Shown here: one piece after another, positions 11,546-24,442 of the stretch
Layout of the letters: the number at the start of each line of letters is the position of its first letter
Position numbering within the stretch: the stretch's first letter is position 1
The notes under the pieces: model-generated
What the model was told of the DNA's origin: nothing
Seen by the model: only the letters and a program-made list of their open reading frames with translations
Databases searched by the model: none
Position numbers and translations under genes: made by a program
From: Chalciporus piperatus
Lineage: Eukaryota; Basidiomycota; Agaricomycetes; Boletales; Boletaceae
Direction: 5' to 3'
Length of the DNA: 41,896 nt
NCBI GenBank assembly: GCA_038093975.1
Contig: JBBPTG010000213.1
Location: 1-41,896, forward strand

Positions 11546-13870
11546 TTACGCCTTCTCCACATCATCCTGAAGCTCCTTCTTACCCTGTTCGTCCGACGCA
11601 CTGCTACCTTCGTCCTCTGGCAAGAACAGGTGGACAGGCTCAGGGTTCTGGAACAACAAGAACTTCTTGATTCCATAAGGAATCTGACGAAGTCCATATG
11701 CAGCGTGCTGGCTAGTGGGAATAGAAAACACTTGATCGAGTTCCTCGAGCGTCCTTCCTTTCGTCTCACGGACAAATAAGAGGATAAGGAACCAGAGGAT
11801 ACAGCACCAGGCGGCGTACCACCCAAAGGCACCTTGGGGTTTGAACGCGCGGACGAGAGAAGGCCAAGTGATCGAGAGGACAAAGTTCCAGAACCACGTT
11901 GTGGAAGTGGCGAACGACATGCCAATGTCACGAATGTAAAGCGGGAATGCTTCGGCAGAATAGGTAAACGGAACGGGACCTTCTCCTGGGGAGTAAAAGA
12001 CGGCAAATAGGTCTGACGTAGAGAGGTAAGCTGAGCGATCGACAGGCGGTGACAAGTGTGAAACATACACATTCCCACAGCGACACCAGCAGTACGACCT
12101 TTCTCGGATGGTTCCCAGAAGGAGAAACCCGTGATAAGCAAACAGGCCGCCATACACGGGAAAGTGAATAACAAGAGGTTGCGACGACCAAAGGTATCAA
12201 TCTGCACAGCGACCCGTCAGAGGACAGCGGATGAAGTTGAACTACCTTTGCTTACAGTGAAGACGGCAGGAAGTGCGAACACCCAGTTCAGTGCACCGAA
12301 CCCAATTGACGCAGCGATAGCAGAAACCTGGGAGAAACCGGACTGGAGGAAGACGTTCGAAGAATAGTAAGCTACTCTCATTCGTTAGCGAACGATCGCA
12401 CCCAGGAATACACAGGTACTTGCCAATGACGTTGACACCACAGAATTGCTGACCGAACATGACAATCCAACTTGCCAGCGCTGCGTTCCGGTTACGTGGG
12501 ATAGTGAACATTTCGATGACGCGGTTCCTGCCCATCTTCATCTCGTTCTCCGCTTCGAGCAAAACGTGGATATAGTAGAGGTCCCGCGCAGCTTGGACTC
12601 GAGAGAAGCGAAGGCGGCAAAGTTCGTTAAAGGCATCCTCGTAGCGGTTCTTGCTGATCAACCAACGGGGGGACTCGGGCGCAAACATAATTTGAAAGCA
12701 GACCAGCAAAGCGGGGATACCAGCCGATCCCAACATCAACCGCCAGTTCAAACCTGTGACACCTCCGCTGTCCGGGACAAAGTAGAACGCCAGATCGACG
12801 ACGTCACCGAGGAAGATACCAAATGCAGTCCACATCTGCCACATCATGACAAGTGCGCCACGGATTGGAGCTGGGGAACATTCTGCGGCGTAAACAGGCA
12901 CAGTAGCAGATTTGGGACCAATACCGAAGCCGAGGAAAAACCGTGCAATGAAAAGGTGCCACCAAGAGTTCGTGAGGCCAGACCAGATACAAGTGATGAA
13001 GGATATGAAACAGGTAAGGAAGATGGTCTTCTTTCGTCCGAGCCATTGGTTGAGAGGGTCGGACAAGAAGCAAGAAATGGTCGCACAACAGCTGTAGACG
13101 ATTTTAGATAAACGCGTGCCGCATAGTGGGGGCTGACAATCCAAAAACGTACAGATAAGGCGCAGAGTTCACAAGCCCGATCAGCCAACTGTCTCGCGCT
13201 GAACAAGGCAACAGTGTGAAAAGAGGTCATCAAATATAAAAACTGGGGTGCTTACAGCTGGTTGGGTCATCAATGCCAAATTGTTTGGGGTAGATTATCT
13301 GAGCGCCGTTGATCACAGCCTCGTCCATACCCTGTACGGCAGCGGCCAATGAGGCCATGATAACCATCTGAAGTTTGAAAATACATGCGTCAGCCAAGGA
13401 TGGGTCGTAATGGTTGAACTGACGTAGTAAAGCGTCCCCGTTTGTCTCCATTTATGCTCAACTTCGTCCCTGAGGTATTGCTTGTCCTCCTCGGTGAAGA
13501 CGTCCATGCTTTTATAAGCTATTAACAAACCCCACATGAGTATACTGTGCGGGGAGAGCGGATGCGTAAAACGTACCATCAGGGTCTTGGGCGACGAGAG
13601 CACCCTTTTGCAGATCGGCGAGAATGTGTGTCAACCCACGTTCCTTTGCGAACACCTCAACGTCGGACATCAGACGGCCATAAGGAATTCCCCGCAGAGG
13701 GTTCTCTAGTCGTGCATCAGCTTTGCTTGAAACGGCGGCGTGAGCGGGGCAGCGGGCACAAAGTCAAGTACGACTCACGCTATAGCCTTCGTTTCGGCAT
13801 CGAGTTTAGGGTGGAGATGCTTGCTATGAGGAACCACAGCTTCTTTCTTGATCTCGGCTTCGCTCGACAT
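11546..13870 (-). CDS. MFS sugar/polyol transporter (sugar porter family)
   Basis: A proton-coupled sugar or polyol permease of the plasma membrane is the usual role of this family. The start at 13870 gives MSSEAEIKKEAVVPHSKHL and a long cytosolic N-region (LADLQKGALVAQDPDG, DVFTEEDKQYLRDEVEHKW). The first TM segment carries VQGMDEAVINGAQIIYPKQF. Later come LGRKK after TM2, PESPRWL at the end of TM6, QQFCGVNVIAYYSSNVF in TM7, FYSPGEGPVPFTYSAEAFPL in TM10 and the C-terminal ETKGRTLEELD signature. The reading frame is open through about nine exons. The intron at 12372-12423 must use a GC donor (G|GCAAGT) to give VIAYYSS. The N-terminal region resembles fungal inositol/polyol-type porters, but the substrate cannot be assigned. 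Confidence 0.88.
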
Positions 13871-13955
13871 TGTAGAGAAAAATAAGAAGCGCACGCTCTG
13901 GTACAAGGGGACTGATCTCGTCGAGCCGGCCTTGAGAAACCCCGTTCGATGGTGG

Positions 13956-13963
13956 CTTATATA
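13956..13963 (-). promoter_or_regulatory. TATA box of the MFS transporter gene
   Basis: Reads TATATAAG on the minus strand, about 85-95 bp upstream of the ATG at 13870. It is embedded in TGGTGG...CCACCA dyad symmetry. Confidence 0.5.
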
Positions 13964-13971
13964 CCACCAGA

Positions 13972-13985
13972 ATTCCTATAGGAAT
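13972..13985. promoter_or_regulatory. 14-bp perfect palindrome upstream of the transporter TATA box
   Basis: ATTCCTATAGGAAT is self-complementary over all 14 bases and lies 8 bp upstream of the TATA box of the transporter gene. This position suits a binding site for a dimeric regulator. No factor is known to me. Confidence 0.35.
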
Positions 13986-15550
13986 ATACCTTATGCGACG
14001 ATGATGCATGCCGTTATGCTAATGGAATCCTATGCTTCGCGTCGGGTCTTGTGTGAGCCTCCGGCGTAGTATGTCCACAGAGTGGAGCTCCACTTTTGAT
14101 ATATTTAGATTCAACATAAAAAACATATTAAATTACTTAGAAAGCGTGGACAGACTCACACCGACGAACCGATCTGGATCGGCGGCAGAAAACCTGAATG
14201 GTCGTAAGTTTTCTGCCGCATCCAAGGATTCATGCATGAACTGAAGTGGTAGTTTGAGCGGTGCCTATTTTCAGTTAGCCCCTCAGATCAGCTCCTCTAA
14301 GTCGGACTACTAGCATCTGCGAACCCTAACCGATTTTTTGGCAGCCTTAGGAACCTCGTTTTGGACAAGGTGTTAGTAATCGTGCTGTAAGACACTCTTT
14401 GGGATCGTTTAGGTGCTTGCCAGCCAATGAGAAGGCTTGCTTAGCTACGAAAGAGTGCTGAACAGCCGTTCATTTAAGTCGCTGTGTCGATGCCTAGTAG
14501 TCCTTCAACATGACATCGCTAACTTGGCTTCAGCGTGTTTGACCGACAAAGATGATGCCATAACACACACTACTTGGCAGACATCAACGAGACTCATGCC
14601 AGCATATGCCAGCGCGTAGAGTTGAAACCTCGGACACTGTTGGGCTGAACACCACAGTGCAATGATCAGAAGCTGAGGTTCCCAAGGAAATCTAATGCTC
14701 TCACGCGCAAGACGCCCATCGTGATGAACTGCGGCCAACCATATCGTAAGATGCCATGCCAAGCGTCGTATCAGAAAACCTTGCAGTGGGTCTACAAGGT
14801 TTACCAATGGGTTCCAAGTTTGATCGATCTCTGGCACTCGAGAGAGAAAATGGTACAGCGCATTGCGGCAACTAGTCCGGGGTTTTCCGATCGTCGTAGG
14901 CTATAGTCTGGCGGATCGAGCTGAGGTCGCACTTGCCAAATGTCAGTGACAGTCCGTTCGCGGACTTAAACTACTAAGTACTTGGCATTTCCTTTCCAAA
15001 CAAGCCTCCGCGGGCTGTCAACGTTTCAACGTTGGCAGGAATGGTTGAGATGGTGGAAGCATTGTCATTGTCCCGCAGCAAGCATACACTGCTTTTATTC
15101 ACAGGTAGCTACAAGTTGAAGCTCCTCAGAGTCAGGTACAGCGTTACGCCGAACCGACTCAGACTCCACATAACATCACCACAAGTGATCGGTGCTTCAC
15201 AGAATGCTGTTCGAGTTCTCCACTTGGACACAAAGTTCGCACCCCAGCTGCGAGTCGTACCCACGGCGAAACGGGGGGGCGGATGAAGTCCTGATTGAAA
15301 CGATGACAGTACACCGCCTCTCTCGACTATCATAGGGTGTTTCTGCCATACTAGCGCATCTCATCGTTCAAACGAATCCTATGATACCGCCGCTTCTTGA
15401 ATCAAACATTTCACAGCCCTAGTACAACCCCTAACCCTAAACTCGACCTACGCGACCCTAAATGCCAGTGATCTTTTCCCATTCGACAATCATCGTACAC
15501 GTCCATCGACACGCAGTGTGGCACGCACACACACACGACGAGGTCAGCTC
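13986..15550. other. Intergenic between transporter and aldehyde dehydrogenase
   Basis: No gene recognised. It holds the hairpin at 14176-14223 and a short CCCCTAACCCTAAA stretch near 15425-15440. The remaining open frames are short and lack motifs. Confidence 0.4.
14176..14223. repeat. Long inverted repeat / hairpin
   Basis: GCGGCAGAAAAC (14182-14193) and GTTTTCTGCCGC (14208-14219) are perfectly complementary with a 14-nt loop. GGAT (14176-14179) and ATCC (14220-14223) extend the stem across a 2-nt bulge. It lies in intergenic DNA, about 300 bp upstream of the transporter gene. Confidence 0.7.
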
Positions 15551-17728
15551 TCAGTTGCCGGTTGGAGAGCTTCGAGGAATAGGCATGTAAGCTGCGGCTG
15601 CCAGGGCTTGAACCGCCTCCGGACCATGTGGTGGATACCTCAGTTTTAAGAAGGGCTCGGCTCTGATGGAAGAAGCGACCAAACGCCAATTCAGCAAAAA
15701 CGTCATGGTGTTTCAGGGTACGAAAGGCGGCAATAACTTACTCTTTGGGCATGTCGATGGAGCTTCGGAGCTGTGTGAACGTGTCGAAGGTGTACTCCAT
15801 GGTCTGGTATCCGTCTAGGTCGAACATCAAGATAAGTATCTAGGGTTCATATGATGGAGCTGAATCAGTCGAGTACTCACATCCCGATTCGCCCACGCCA
15901 GCGAATGGCAGTTCGTTCACTGCAAGGCCCTCAGATCAGCACAGACCGCCAAAAGGAAAAGGACGAGAAAAAATAGTGTGGAGCAGTCATTGCAACCATG
16001 ACGTCATGCCTGAATTGGTACAAAGGACACAGCACATGTGACTCACCGGCAAGTTGCTGGAACGTATCATTGAAAACGAGACCGCCGCTCTGGGTTTCAT
16101 CGATAACTAAATGTCACATCGCGTGAGAAGGGCAAGGTCTATCGGAGTATGGTCATGGTCACCCACGTCTTTGCTTGAGAATAGGATCCTCCGTGAACGC
16201 GTACAACACGAGGGGGTGAGGTCTTTTGGCCTTTGAATAAGATCAGGGTTTTCGGCGGAGTAATAGGGGATCGTACCGCTCGTTGATAAAGGCTATAGCC
16301 TCGTCTATTCCATCGATAGGAATGACGGGGATAATCGGTCCAAACAGTTCTCTGTCAGCGAGGGGATATGATGAGCTCATCTGAACCCCGGACTTTGCAG
16401 ATGGCGGCCTGAATCACTCACTCTTCAAGCAAAGAGTCACCATCCTTCACGTTCTTTACCACGGTGGGCTCAAATCGCTTCTTTCCGGCATCTTTCCTTC
16501 CCTGCATGACATCCGTCACTTTTTCACCACTCGTGCGATCGAGCAAAGAGCTCAGGCGGTTAAAGTGCATATCGTTCACGATACTTCCAAAGTGCTTGTC
16601 GCCCAATGCACCGTCGGGGAAGAAGGACTTGTAAGCCTTCTCGAACCCTTTGACAAGCTCCTCCTGTTTAGTCCAGTGACAAAGGACATAATCCGGTGCG
16701 ACGCAAATCTACCATTCCGTTCATCAAATTGCGGGAAACGCAAGAAAAGTCGAAGCGAAGCATACCTGTCCAGCATTGGTACATTTTCCCCACAAAATAC
16801 GCTTGGCAGCCAACTCCATGTCATAAGCAGAATCCACGATCACCGGGCTCTTCCCACCAAGTTCCAGGCTGAGCGGAGTGAGATGTTTCACAGCCGCAGC
16901 CGAGACGATGCGAGCGACCCTACCGTTGCCGGTATAAAAGATGTGATCCCATTGGAGTTCGAGAATTTTGGATGTTTCTGCGACGGCACCGTTAACGACG
17001 CGGTAAGCGGAAGGGTCGAGGTATTTGGGAAGAAGTTCAGCGATGAGCTGGGAGAAGTGAGGTACGGCCTCCGAAGGTTTGATCACTGCGCAGCATCCGG
17101 CAGCGATGGCCCCTATGAGAGGTTGAAAGGAGAGAATCATAGGGTAGTTCCATGGTCTTTTATCATTCGAAAGAAATGAAGCGCCGTTGAGCCCAGTCAT
17201 GATAAGCCAAGGATAATCCCAACTCGGAACTCACGAGATGATGAGTACAGTCCCTTTGGGAGCTTTGAGCAACCTACACGCGTTGTGTTCATCCAGCACG
17301 CCATAACCCATCAGTTCCCTCAAACCAAAAAGCGACGAGCATCACTCACGTTGGTTTCCATCCCTTCTGCCAATCAGGCACATCTGGATACTCCGGTTTC
17401 GCCCACTTCTCGACTTGCTCGGCACTCTTGACCGCACGATCGACGATAGCCCCGACTTCGCCCATGAGAGCTTCGAGACGTGGTTTCGCGAGATCTTTGG
17501 CGAGCGCATCGCAGAAGGCTTCGGCCTCGTTTTGGGCCATACGAGCCAGTTGGAGGAGTTGGTGTTTGCGCCATGCGATAGGACGAGTGTCGCCGCGCTT
17601 GAAAGTCGCTCGAAGGGTGTCCCTGATCTATGATGCAGAGACACGGTGTCGATGTGACATTCGCCTGCGAGGAAGGAAATACATACCTTGGGGATGTCCT
17701 CGAGAGGTGTATGTACGTACGTCGACAT
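15551..17728 (-). CDS. Aldehyde dehydrogenase, class-3 (fatty-aldehyde-type)
   Basis: Oxidises aldehydes to acids with NAD(P)+. The start at 17728 gives [14 protein letters not shown]. The splice after exon 1 gives [20 protein letters not shown], as in class-3 enzymes, which begin near the catalytic core. Visible motifs: the cofactor/oxyanion loop [23 protein letters not shown], the general-base region LELGGKSP, the nucleophile in [14 protein letters not shown] (Cys in the exon after the intron whose acceptor is near 16708), [11 protein letters not shown], and the C-terminal [20 protein letters not shown]. The last intron joins SIDMPKE to [15 protein letters not shown], and the stop is at 15551-15553. 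All catalytic positions are present and I see no breaks. Length is roughly 500-550 aa. The alpha-mannosidase gene follows on the same strand about 340 bp upstream of its start; no operon is implied. Confidence 0.9.
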
Positions 17729-18068
17729 GTTCAACTTGTGAGTGAGTTGAGTGGCAGATGACGGTCAGGCAGGAAAGTGTGGTCTGGTTTTATCCGTTCG
17801 TTCCTCCATCAGAAGACAGTCAGCAGGAACGAAACGTCGTGCCATTTGTGGGATCGTTTTCATTCAGGACGTGGGTGTAAACGGCTTGAACGGTTTATCC
17901 CACTGAGGTCTAGCCAGGCCTCCATATGTATGCAACCACGCCTGTCCAGTATCCATGTTACAGCTATCCTCACAACTGTTTCAAGCTATTCGTACAAGCT
18001 AACCTCAGCTTCCCATCCTACAACATATTCTTCCGACAAAAGGCCAGATCATCCATTTCGTCGTTCAC
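17729..18068. other. Short intergenic between mannosidase and aldehyde dehydrogenase
   Basis: It must hold the 3' end of the mannosidase transcript and the promoter of the dehydrogenase. I see no further gene and no clear TATA box. Confidence 0.4.
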
Positions 18069-21000
18069 TCATCCTTCGTTCACATTGACCCAGCTATCGT
18101 TGCTATCGCTATCCCGCTTCGTCGTCCTGCAAAAGGAGGTCGCATCAGTACCACGCGCACGCCATCAAACAGGTACCGGATACAGTGAGAGACGTGGCAA
18201 TACACACCCGGAAGATCCCCCCGCAATCACGAGTTTCACACTCTTGACTTCAAACGCCCGGAAATCCAACCCAAGGATCGAATGACCAGTGTCATTCACA
18301 TCGCGAACCAGCGCCAGTTCGCTCTTGTGGTCTTCGAGAAGGTTCGTCGTGTACGCGCTCAACACAGGCACGTGAGATGCCACACGGACATGTACGCGTC
18401 CGTGCCCTCCGAATGCTTCATAGAGACGGAGGATGACGGTCTTGGTGGAATCGTTCGCATCGAAATCGTCGTTTTCGCCGCGTTTGATAGTTTCGAGGAA
18501 GATGTTCGGCGATCCCTCGATCCAGAAAGGCGATCTAGCAACGAGGGATTGGTCGTAACTCGAGCCCTGAGGGACAGATCTCACTGTCATTCGAACGATC
18601 AGCTTCAGCTTATCGATCGAATTGCCAAGACTCACGATGAAGCGGAGAGTTGAAGATATAGGCCGCTCTTGGAACGTCGGACTCCAAGAAAGAACCGACG
18701 TGCGGCATGACTGCCCACGAGAACTCATGTTTGCCTACAAGACAGGGTAGGGTAGTAAGCACACCGTCACCCCTTGGTAACAAATGAACTTGATCCGACT
18801 TACCTTGGTCTTGCTCAGCATCCGGAGCAGTCGCTGCCCTCAAAAGCGAGAGGCGAAGCACATTTCCTTGGCACGAATAACCGTACTTTGACTCGGACAG
18901 GAAAGCAACACCATATCCATATTCACTCAGATCGGCGTACTGGACACGATACGATCGCGTCAATGTGATGACCGATTGATCGTAGCAGAGAGACGGAAAC
19001 CTACCTTGTGACCGCAAACCTCGAATTTGGCAGCGTCGAGAGTCGTGTTCTTGTGCGTAGGTCGCTGGATCCATCCAAACTGAGACTCGTACGTAGCAAA
19101 CGTGGTGTTGATAGCCAGGGGCAACTCGACTACGATGATCGATGACGATCGTCAGCGGTACGTGACGAACGGCAAACAAGACTCTAAAACTCACACTTGA
19201 GGAACTTGTGCCGTTCGTGCCAATCCACCTCGACATCAAAAGTGAGCAGTGGCCGCGCATGCTCCTTGGTGGTGGCTAAATGTTCAAAACCATCAGTCCC
19301 TCGATGGTCCCCGAGCATACGACCCACTTACTTGGGAAAGCATCGAGAGAGATCTTATCAAACCTCGTTCATTAACGTAGACCCCGAACGTAGAGTATCA
19401 GATACGAACCGTGACGTCGATCGTGCTCTTCCCGTACTTGACTTGGGTTTTAACAGAAGCTCTCAACGGGCCCTCGGCGACAACGCGCACTTCGGAGAAC
19501 TCCAGAAGAATAGGCGTTTCAAGGTGGTGTATCTCCACATCTATCGAAGCCACGAAAGACGGTCAGTTTGAACGAGGAAAGGGCAAGCGTGAGTTATCAG
19601 GACCAACCCCATGCATCCCAGTAATTTGGTCGATCCTCAAAGATCACCAACCCTCCAGTAGCCCCCTTCGGAATGAGCTCCCGCCCAAGTCTCACATCGT
19701 ACAAACTACTGATACGTCCCTGCGAAATCGTAAGCTGGATACTATGATTCCTCAGCACGAAGTGGTCTGAGCCATTTGTATAGACTAGAAACGCAATCAG
19801 ATAACCTACGAGGCCTCTCCGAACAGGATACTTACCAGAGACAGGTGTGTCGGCCGGGAAAGCTACAGGGTGCAAGATCATCTCGTTTTCCTTGGCCTCC
19901 ATCAACAAATAGCCGTATTTCCCGTCCGCGGTCGTTTGCACAGGCTTTGAAAGCAAGTTCTTACCAGCCGCGGATAATGGCACCTTGATGATGTCGCGAC
20001 GAGGGAAGGGGGTCGTGTTGACAGCAATGATATCGAATGGTTTTGCAAACGCAGAATCTCCGTCAAGAGGCAGAGAGTCGGCGATCACGATACCCAAGGC
20101 TTCGTCCAGAAGACCGTGACCATCCTTGTGTACTTCGGAATACAGCTGTTCAGCATCGTCGTACACCATGCCACTGTACAAATGTTAGTCTTTAGGTCAG
20201 ATCTCACACATCAGTTTGTGGGACTCACATGGCTGATCCGGGGAGAACTAAGGAACAAGGTCAGTCAGGTCGTCCAAGGTTGTCAGACCCCAAAGTCACA
20301 TACCGTCGTGGACTATGTAAAAGATCCTCAGCTACTCAAGAAGTGCACGAGACGCATGACTGCACGTACATTGATTCAGGAGCACTTTCTCCCAACAATC
20401 ATCGATAGTCGCCTTGGGATACACATACGAGCTCCGTCGCGGCTTGAAGAGCGTCGCAAGAGTCGCGAGGAACTATCATGACACTTCAACAACTAGGGTC
20501 TCCATCGGAAAAATATCGACGTACCTCGACATCCCGAAGTAAAATTTCGCTCTTCCTGTTGCCTTTTTTAATCGACCCTGAATTCAAGAATATGACACTT
20601 CAACCCAGTTTTATGTGACACTTTACTCACCATGAGAGGTATAGGTGCCACGATGGAACTATGAAAATGATAGGGTTGATCTTCTCAGGTCCCACAAGCA
20701 CTAGTTGACGTACCTCGAGATACAATTCACCACGCCTGTCATTTATAAATCAAAACAGTCCGGTCGAAACACCTAAAGGACGCACCACACGGGAAGCGTT
20801 TTGCCTTCCTTTGATTCTCGCTCGATGTCTTCAAAGAATTGTTCGACAGTGCTGCCCATGCTCACGGATGGGAGCTCATGGTGCGTGTTATTCACTGCTC
20901 GCATCCTGCGAAGCTATCCAATCGTCAAAGATGAGTGCGGCCGGCAGACAACAATCAGCCGTACGTTCTCCAACATCTTCGGCAAAGCTCCTCCTCCTCC

Positions 21001-23091
21001 GTCTCCATTTCCGAAGACAAGGAGTGCAGTGTCGTTCGATTCCAAATTCTGTTCGACGGTGAGTCATAAAAGTCATTTGCAAAGGTTGACTAACCTTGTG
21101 GTTGGAAATGCCTTTGTTCACGTCACTGACACTTGCCTGTGCTGTGTAGGTGTCTGCGAAGCAATTGTGTGACAAGGAACGTCCGAGTATGTAACTCGAC
21201 AATGCTTACCAACTGGTGTCATATGGCAGAGGACTTGGGTTCCATCGAGGCCCACCCAGTTGAATGTCGAGTGAGGGAAAACATTTCTGACACATTCATT
21301 AGAATCGGGAAAAGTTGAGCGACGAACATTACTTGCATGTTGTTCCTGAAGCAACTAAGTGGTCACCCGTTGTTAAATGGATGGAGCACTCACCACGAGA
21401 GCTTTTGCGTGAAGAAATACTTCATCCCCGAGTCTCTGATCAACTGAGGATAGGCAGCGGTCAATCCGAACGAATCGGGTAGCCAGGCCGTCTCGCATCG
21501 TTGACCGAACTTGGCCTCAAAGTACCGTTGTCCGTATACAAATTGACGAACGAGAGCTTCTCCGGATGGCATGTTCCCATCATTTTCGACCCAGGCACCA
21601 CCGATGAGATGGAACTGCCCAGAGGCAACCTTTTCCTGGATCCTCTTGAAGAGAGGTGGGTATTGCTGCGACGCTTTCAGCTTCCCTGTCTGTAGAAGCT
21701 CGCGAAATAAATACCTGTTCCAACCACTTGAATTGTTGTGCTTGCGAGCAAGCGAATCGGTGTTCGGGATAACGATCCATAAGATCGATTTGAGTCGACC
21801 ATGATCTCGCCGTCTTCTGTTGCGTGACACGGTAGGGCCACAACCAAGCCGTATCCTGGATACCCATTAGCACGCTGGGGTGACATGACCAGCAAGGGTG
21901 TCTCACGATGTGGCAGTACGAGATCCCAACAACTTGGGCCTTCTTCGCGCCTTCGTTATAAATCTCTGCGCCTTTGGTCTGCCAACCTTTTCCGAAGACG
22001 TCTTCGGCGATCGCACGCATCTGTTTGATGTTCTCTTGATCGCCTGATTTGAAGGCATTCATGATCGCATTCGCAGTGACAAGCGCTTTGTTTTGGAGGG
22101 GAGTGTTGCCCGGCAAAGTGTCGACGATCTCCCTGAGTGTGTTGAAGTCCCACATGAGGTGCCCTTGTGAAAGATCAGCAGAAGAAACCCAGAGCCGAGA
22201 TGCTAGACCCACAAGCCTCTTGGTTGGGGACTACTAGATCAGCAGACGCCAATTTGAAGTACCGATTCGCCTGAATCTATGATTAGGCGGGAACAAGAAC
22301 AAGAGAGGGTGACTCACGTCTGGAGGGGCAATGATGTCACCGCTCCAAGGAACGCCAAACATACCGTTGCAACTGGACTCGATGACTAGCTCGTAGGTGC
22401 CCCGTTGGACGGCGTCAAGAGGAATGATGTGCTCCACGCGACGGTCACCTCCGTTCCCGCCAGTAATACCTAAGACCAATATATCAGATTGTAGAACATT
22501 GGATAAGAGCGCGACCCGAACCTTGCAACGGCAGGCCGTCCGTAGTGAATATCATGGCTTCACAGCCAGGATCAAACTCGACTATCTCCTGATCGGAATC
22601 AAATAATCGATGCTACGGATGATCGGACGTACGCTGGACGCGTTCATACTTCTGCCAGTCCGCTGGAATCGTTATCTTGACTTTCCACCAGTGGTTCGTC
22701 TGAGAAGTCGAGCGAAGTAAGTACCAGATGGTGGTGGCACGTCAGAAGGCTCCTACCCCTTCACATGGCGTCAGACCACAAGATCATAGCAGAACCATTT
22801 GCACGACTTACAAGATGGTCCAAACGAGTCTCCTTTCTTTGCAGGTTTGAATGTCTGTTGGATCGCCTCATCGAACAAGGGTTTCGTGAGCCCGGGAGCG
22901 CTCCAGACTTGTAGGTCCACGTATTCGGGACCATCGGCTCTGTGAGTGAAGAGCACAGAAGAGAGATTAACATCTTCAAAGTGACCGCCGAGGAATGTCC
23001 CAAGACGGTTCTGTGTCAGATTCTTGATCCACTTGGCTCCTGATCCGTAGTTGAGTTCAGGATAGTGACCGCAGGCATGACCGTGTGCCAT
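18069..23091 (-). CDS. AMS1: GH38 alpha-mannosidase, Ams1/MAN2C1 (cytosolic-vacuolar) type
   Basis: Hydrolyses terminal alpha-mannose from free oligosaccharides. Yeast Ams1 is cytosolic and delivered to the vacuole by the Cvt/autophagy route. The start at 23091 gives MAHGHACGHYPELNYGSGAK, with no signal peptide, as in this subfamily. In order: the N-domain (SCNGMFGVPWSGDIIAPPD), the zinc-binding CHIDTAWLWPYRVTQQK, ENDGNMPSGEALVRQF, the nucleophile loop ETAWLPDSFGL, INVFPHSTFNWVGLDGTQ, QFHDVLPGSAIGMVYDDAE, the beta-rich domain and the C-terminal HGRVHVR ... LDFRAFEVKSVKLVI. A last intron (about 18126-18207) adds a short tail ending SWVNVNEG at TGA 18069-18071. There are about 20 introns. The intron at 21287-21336 needs a GC donor (AT|GCAAGT) to give WNNINVFPHS. 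About 1,100 aa, no lesion found. Divergent from the giant GTPase gene. Confidence 0.92.
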
Positions 23092-24442
23092 CCTTGCACG
23101 ATGCCCGTCAGATGATGCAGAGATATTGGTGATGGACAAGTAGTGCGCTGTGGGAGAACTTGAGGGGGACGTGACTCGGCAGGGGTAGTACGTGGGGAAA
23201 GCGTTGCAGTCACTGGCCCCACCCCGTGACAATTCATATCAGCACGCGTAGTACTAGTAACTTGGCGTAGTACCATGTCGGACCGAGTCGACGCTGAATC
23301 TGACAGCAACTCGGGTGGAACTTCAAGCTTCAAGCTTCAAGCGTCAACTTGTTCCAGAACTCTAACGACAGTGGAAGGTCGGTGACTACCCGCCGGGATT
23401 TTAGTGTGACTTGGCATGCACATTGCAAGCGGCGGTTTATCCGAAATGTTCCTCAGGCTGAACCGTGACCCGGCGGGTGGCACTGGTTGTCGTTGTGATT
23501 TTCTCGCGTCACTCAGCCTTCACTGGTTCGGACTGCCTGAGAGTGACTTGCAGCATCCACGACACCTCGGCTTCTCCAGTTCCAAGTTCCATCAGGATTT
23601 ATCCCTCAATATATCCATGAATATTCGATTCGAATCATCCACGCAATAACTTCGAGTACTCCACAGGTCACGCAATGTGAAGGCAGTCAGAGGACTCGGG
23701 CCTCTGAGCCTCGGTCCCGTTCGTTCAGGGCATTGCCAATCACCTGGTTTTGTAACGGTGGTTCAACCACGTCCAACTTCGAACTGAAGTTTTGATGGGC
23801 TCGTCTTAACACTTCAGAGGTTCCCAGAGGTTTCGATGCTCTTGCACCAGCGCTCAGCGCTCCATCGTTGACCTCAGGCCATAGCCCAACAGGAAAGCGT
23901 TGCTTTCGTGCCGAGATCACGGTGGAGCGGTTAGCACGGATGCATGAGCATCGTCACAACTCCCGCACTTCCTCCTTGTCCAAGCCCAAGCAACGAAAGC
24001 TGTCTGGAGGAGCAATTCACATTCCGAGTCACTCCTAAAGAAGGTATTTTGGGAAATAATTCTCATCCTATCAAGGTTCATCGATACGGATCTTAGACAT
24101 CCCGTGTCGTGCAGTGGACAAACTCGGTTTCAACTTTGCGTCCATGCCCAAGAATGTGTGATCTGCGCCATTCGAAGCTGAATGGCGCAGACTTTTCATT
24201 CAGTGTCGGGTCGTAATTGTGTGTGAACGTCCTCATGCCGCGGCAGGGGCGATAACTGGACCCACAGAAGTCGAGTATTAAGCCCCCAGCGATACTCGTC
24301 CACTCGTCCACTCTTCCATCTCCTTTCGCTCAAAAAACGAAAGTCAAGCTTAGCACCCGACCCCAACGAACCATCCAGAGTGAGTTCCTTTATGCCAAGT
24401 ATCGAGGCCACCGAGTTACACTGACCCGCGAAGATACCCATA
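23092..24442. promoter_or_regulatory. Divergent intergenic region, mannosidase and giant GTPase genes
   Basis: About 1.35 kb between two divergent start codons, so it should carry both promoters. No convincing gene is present. It contains the perfect dyad at 24162-24191 and a small CTTCAAG tandem run near 23319-23343. Confidence 0.45.
24162..24191. promoter_or_regulatory. Perfect 12-bp inverted repeat upstream of the giant GTPase gene
   Basis: TCTGCGCCATTC and GAATGGCGCAGA are exact reverse complements separated by 6 bases. The dyad is about 250 bp upstream of the ATG at 24443, so it could be a promoter operator or a 5'-UTR hairpin. Confidence 0.5.

Noticed and set aside
15425..15440. CCCCTAACCCTAAA resembles telomeric TTAGGG repeats
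   Set aside because: Only about two units and no array; expected by chance in a window this size.
11546..23091. Transporter, aldehyde dehydrogenase and mannosidase as a metabolic gene cluster
   Set aside because: Same strand, but spacers are 0.3-1.7 kb, there is no shared regulatory motif, and the substrates are not demonstrably linked.
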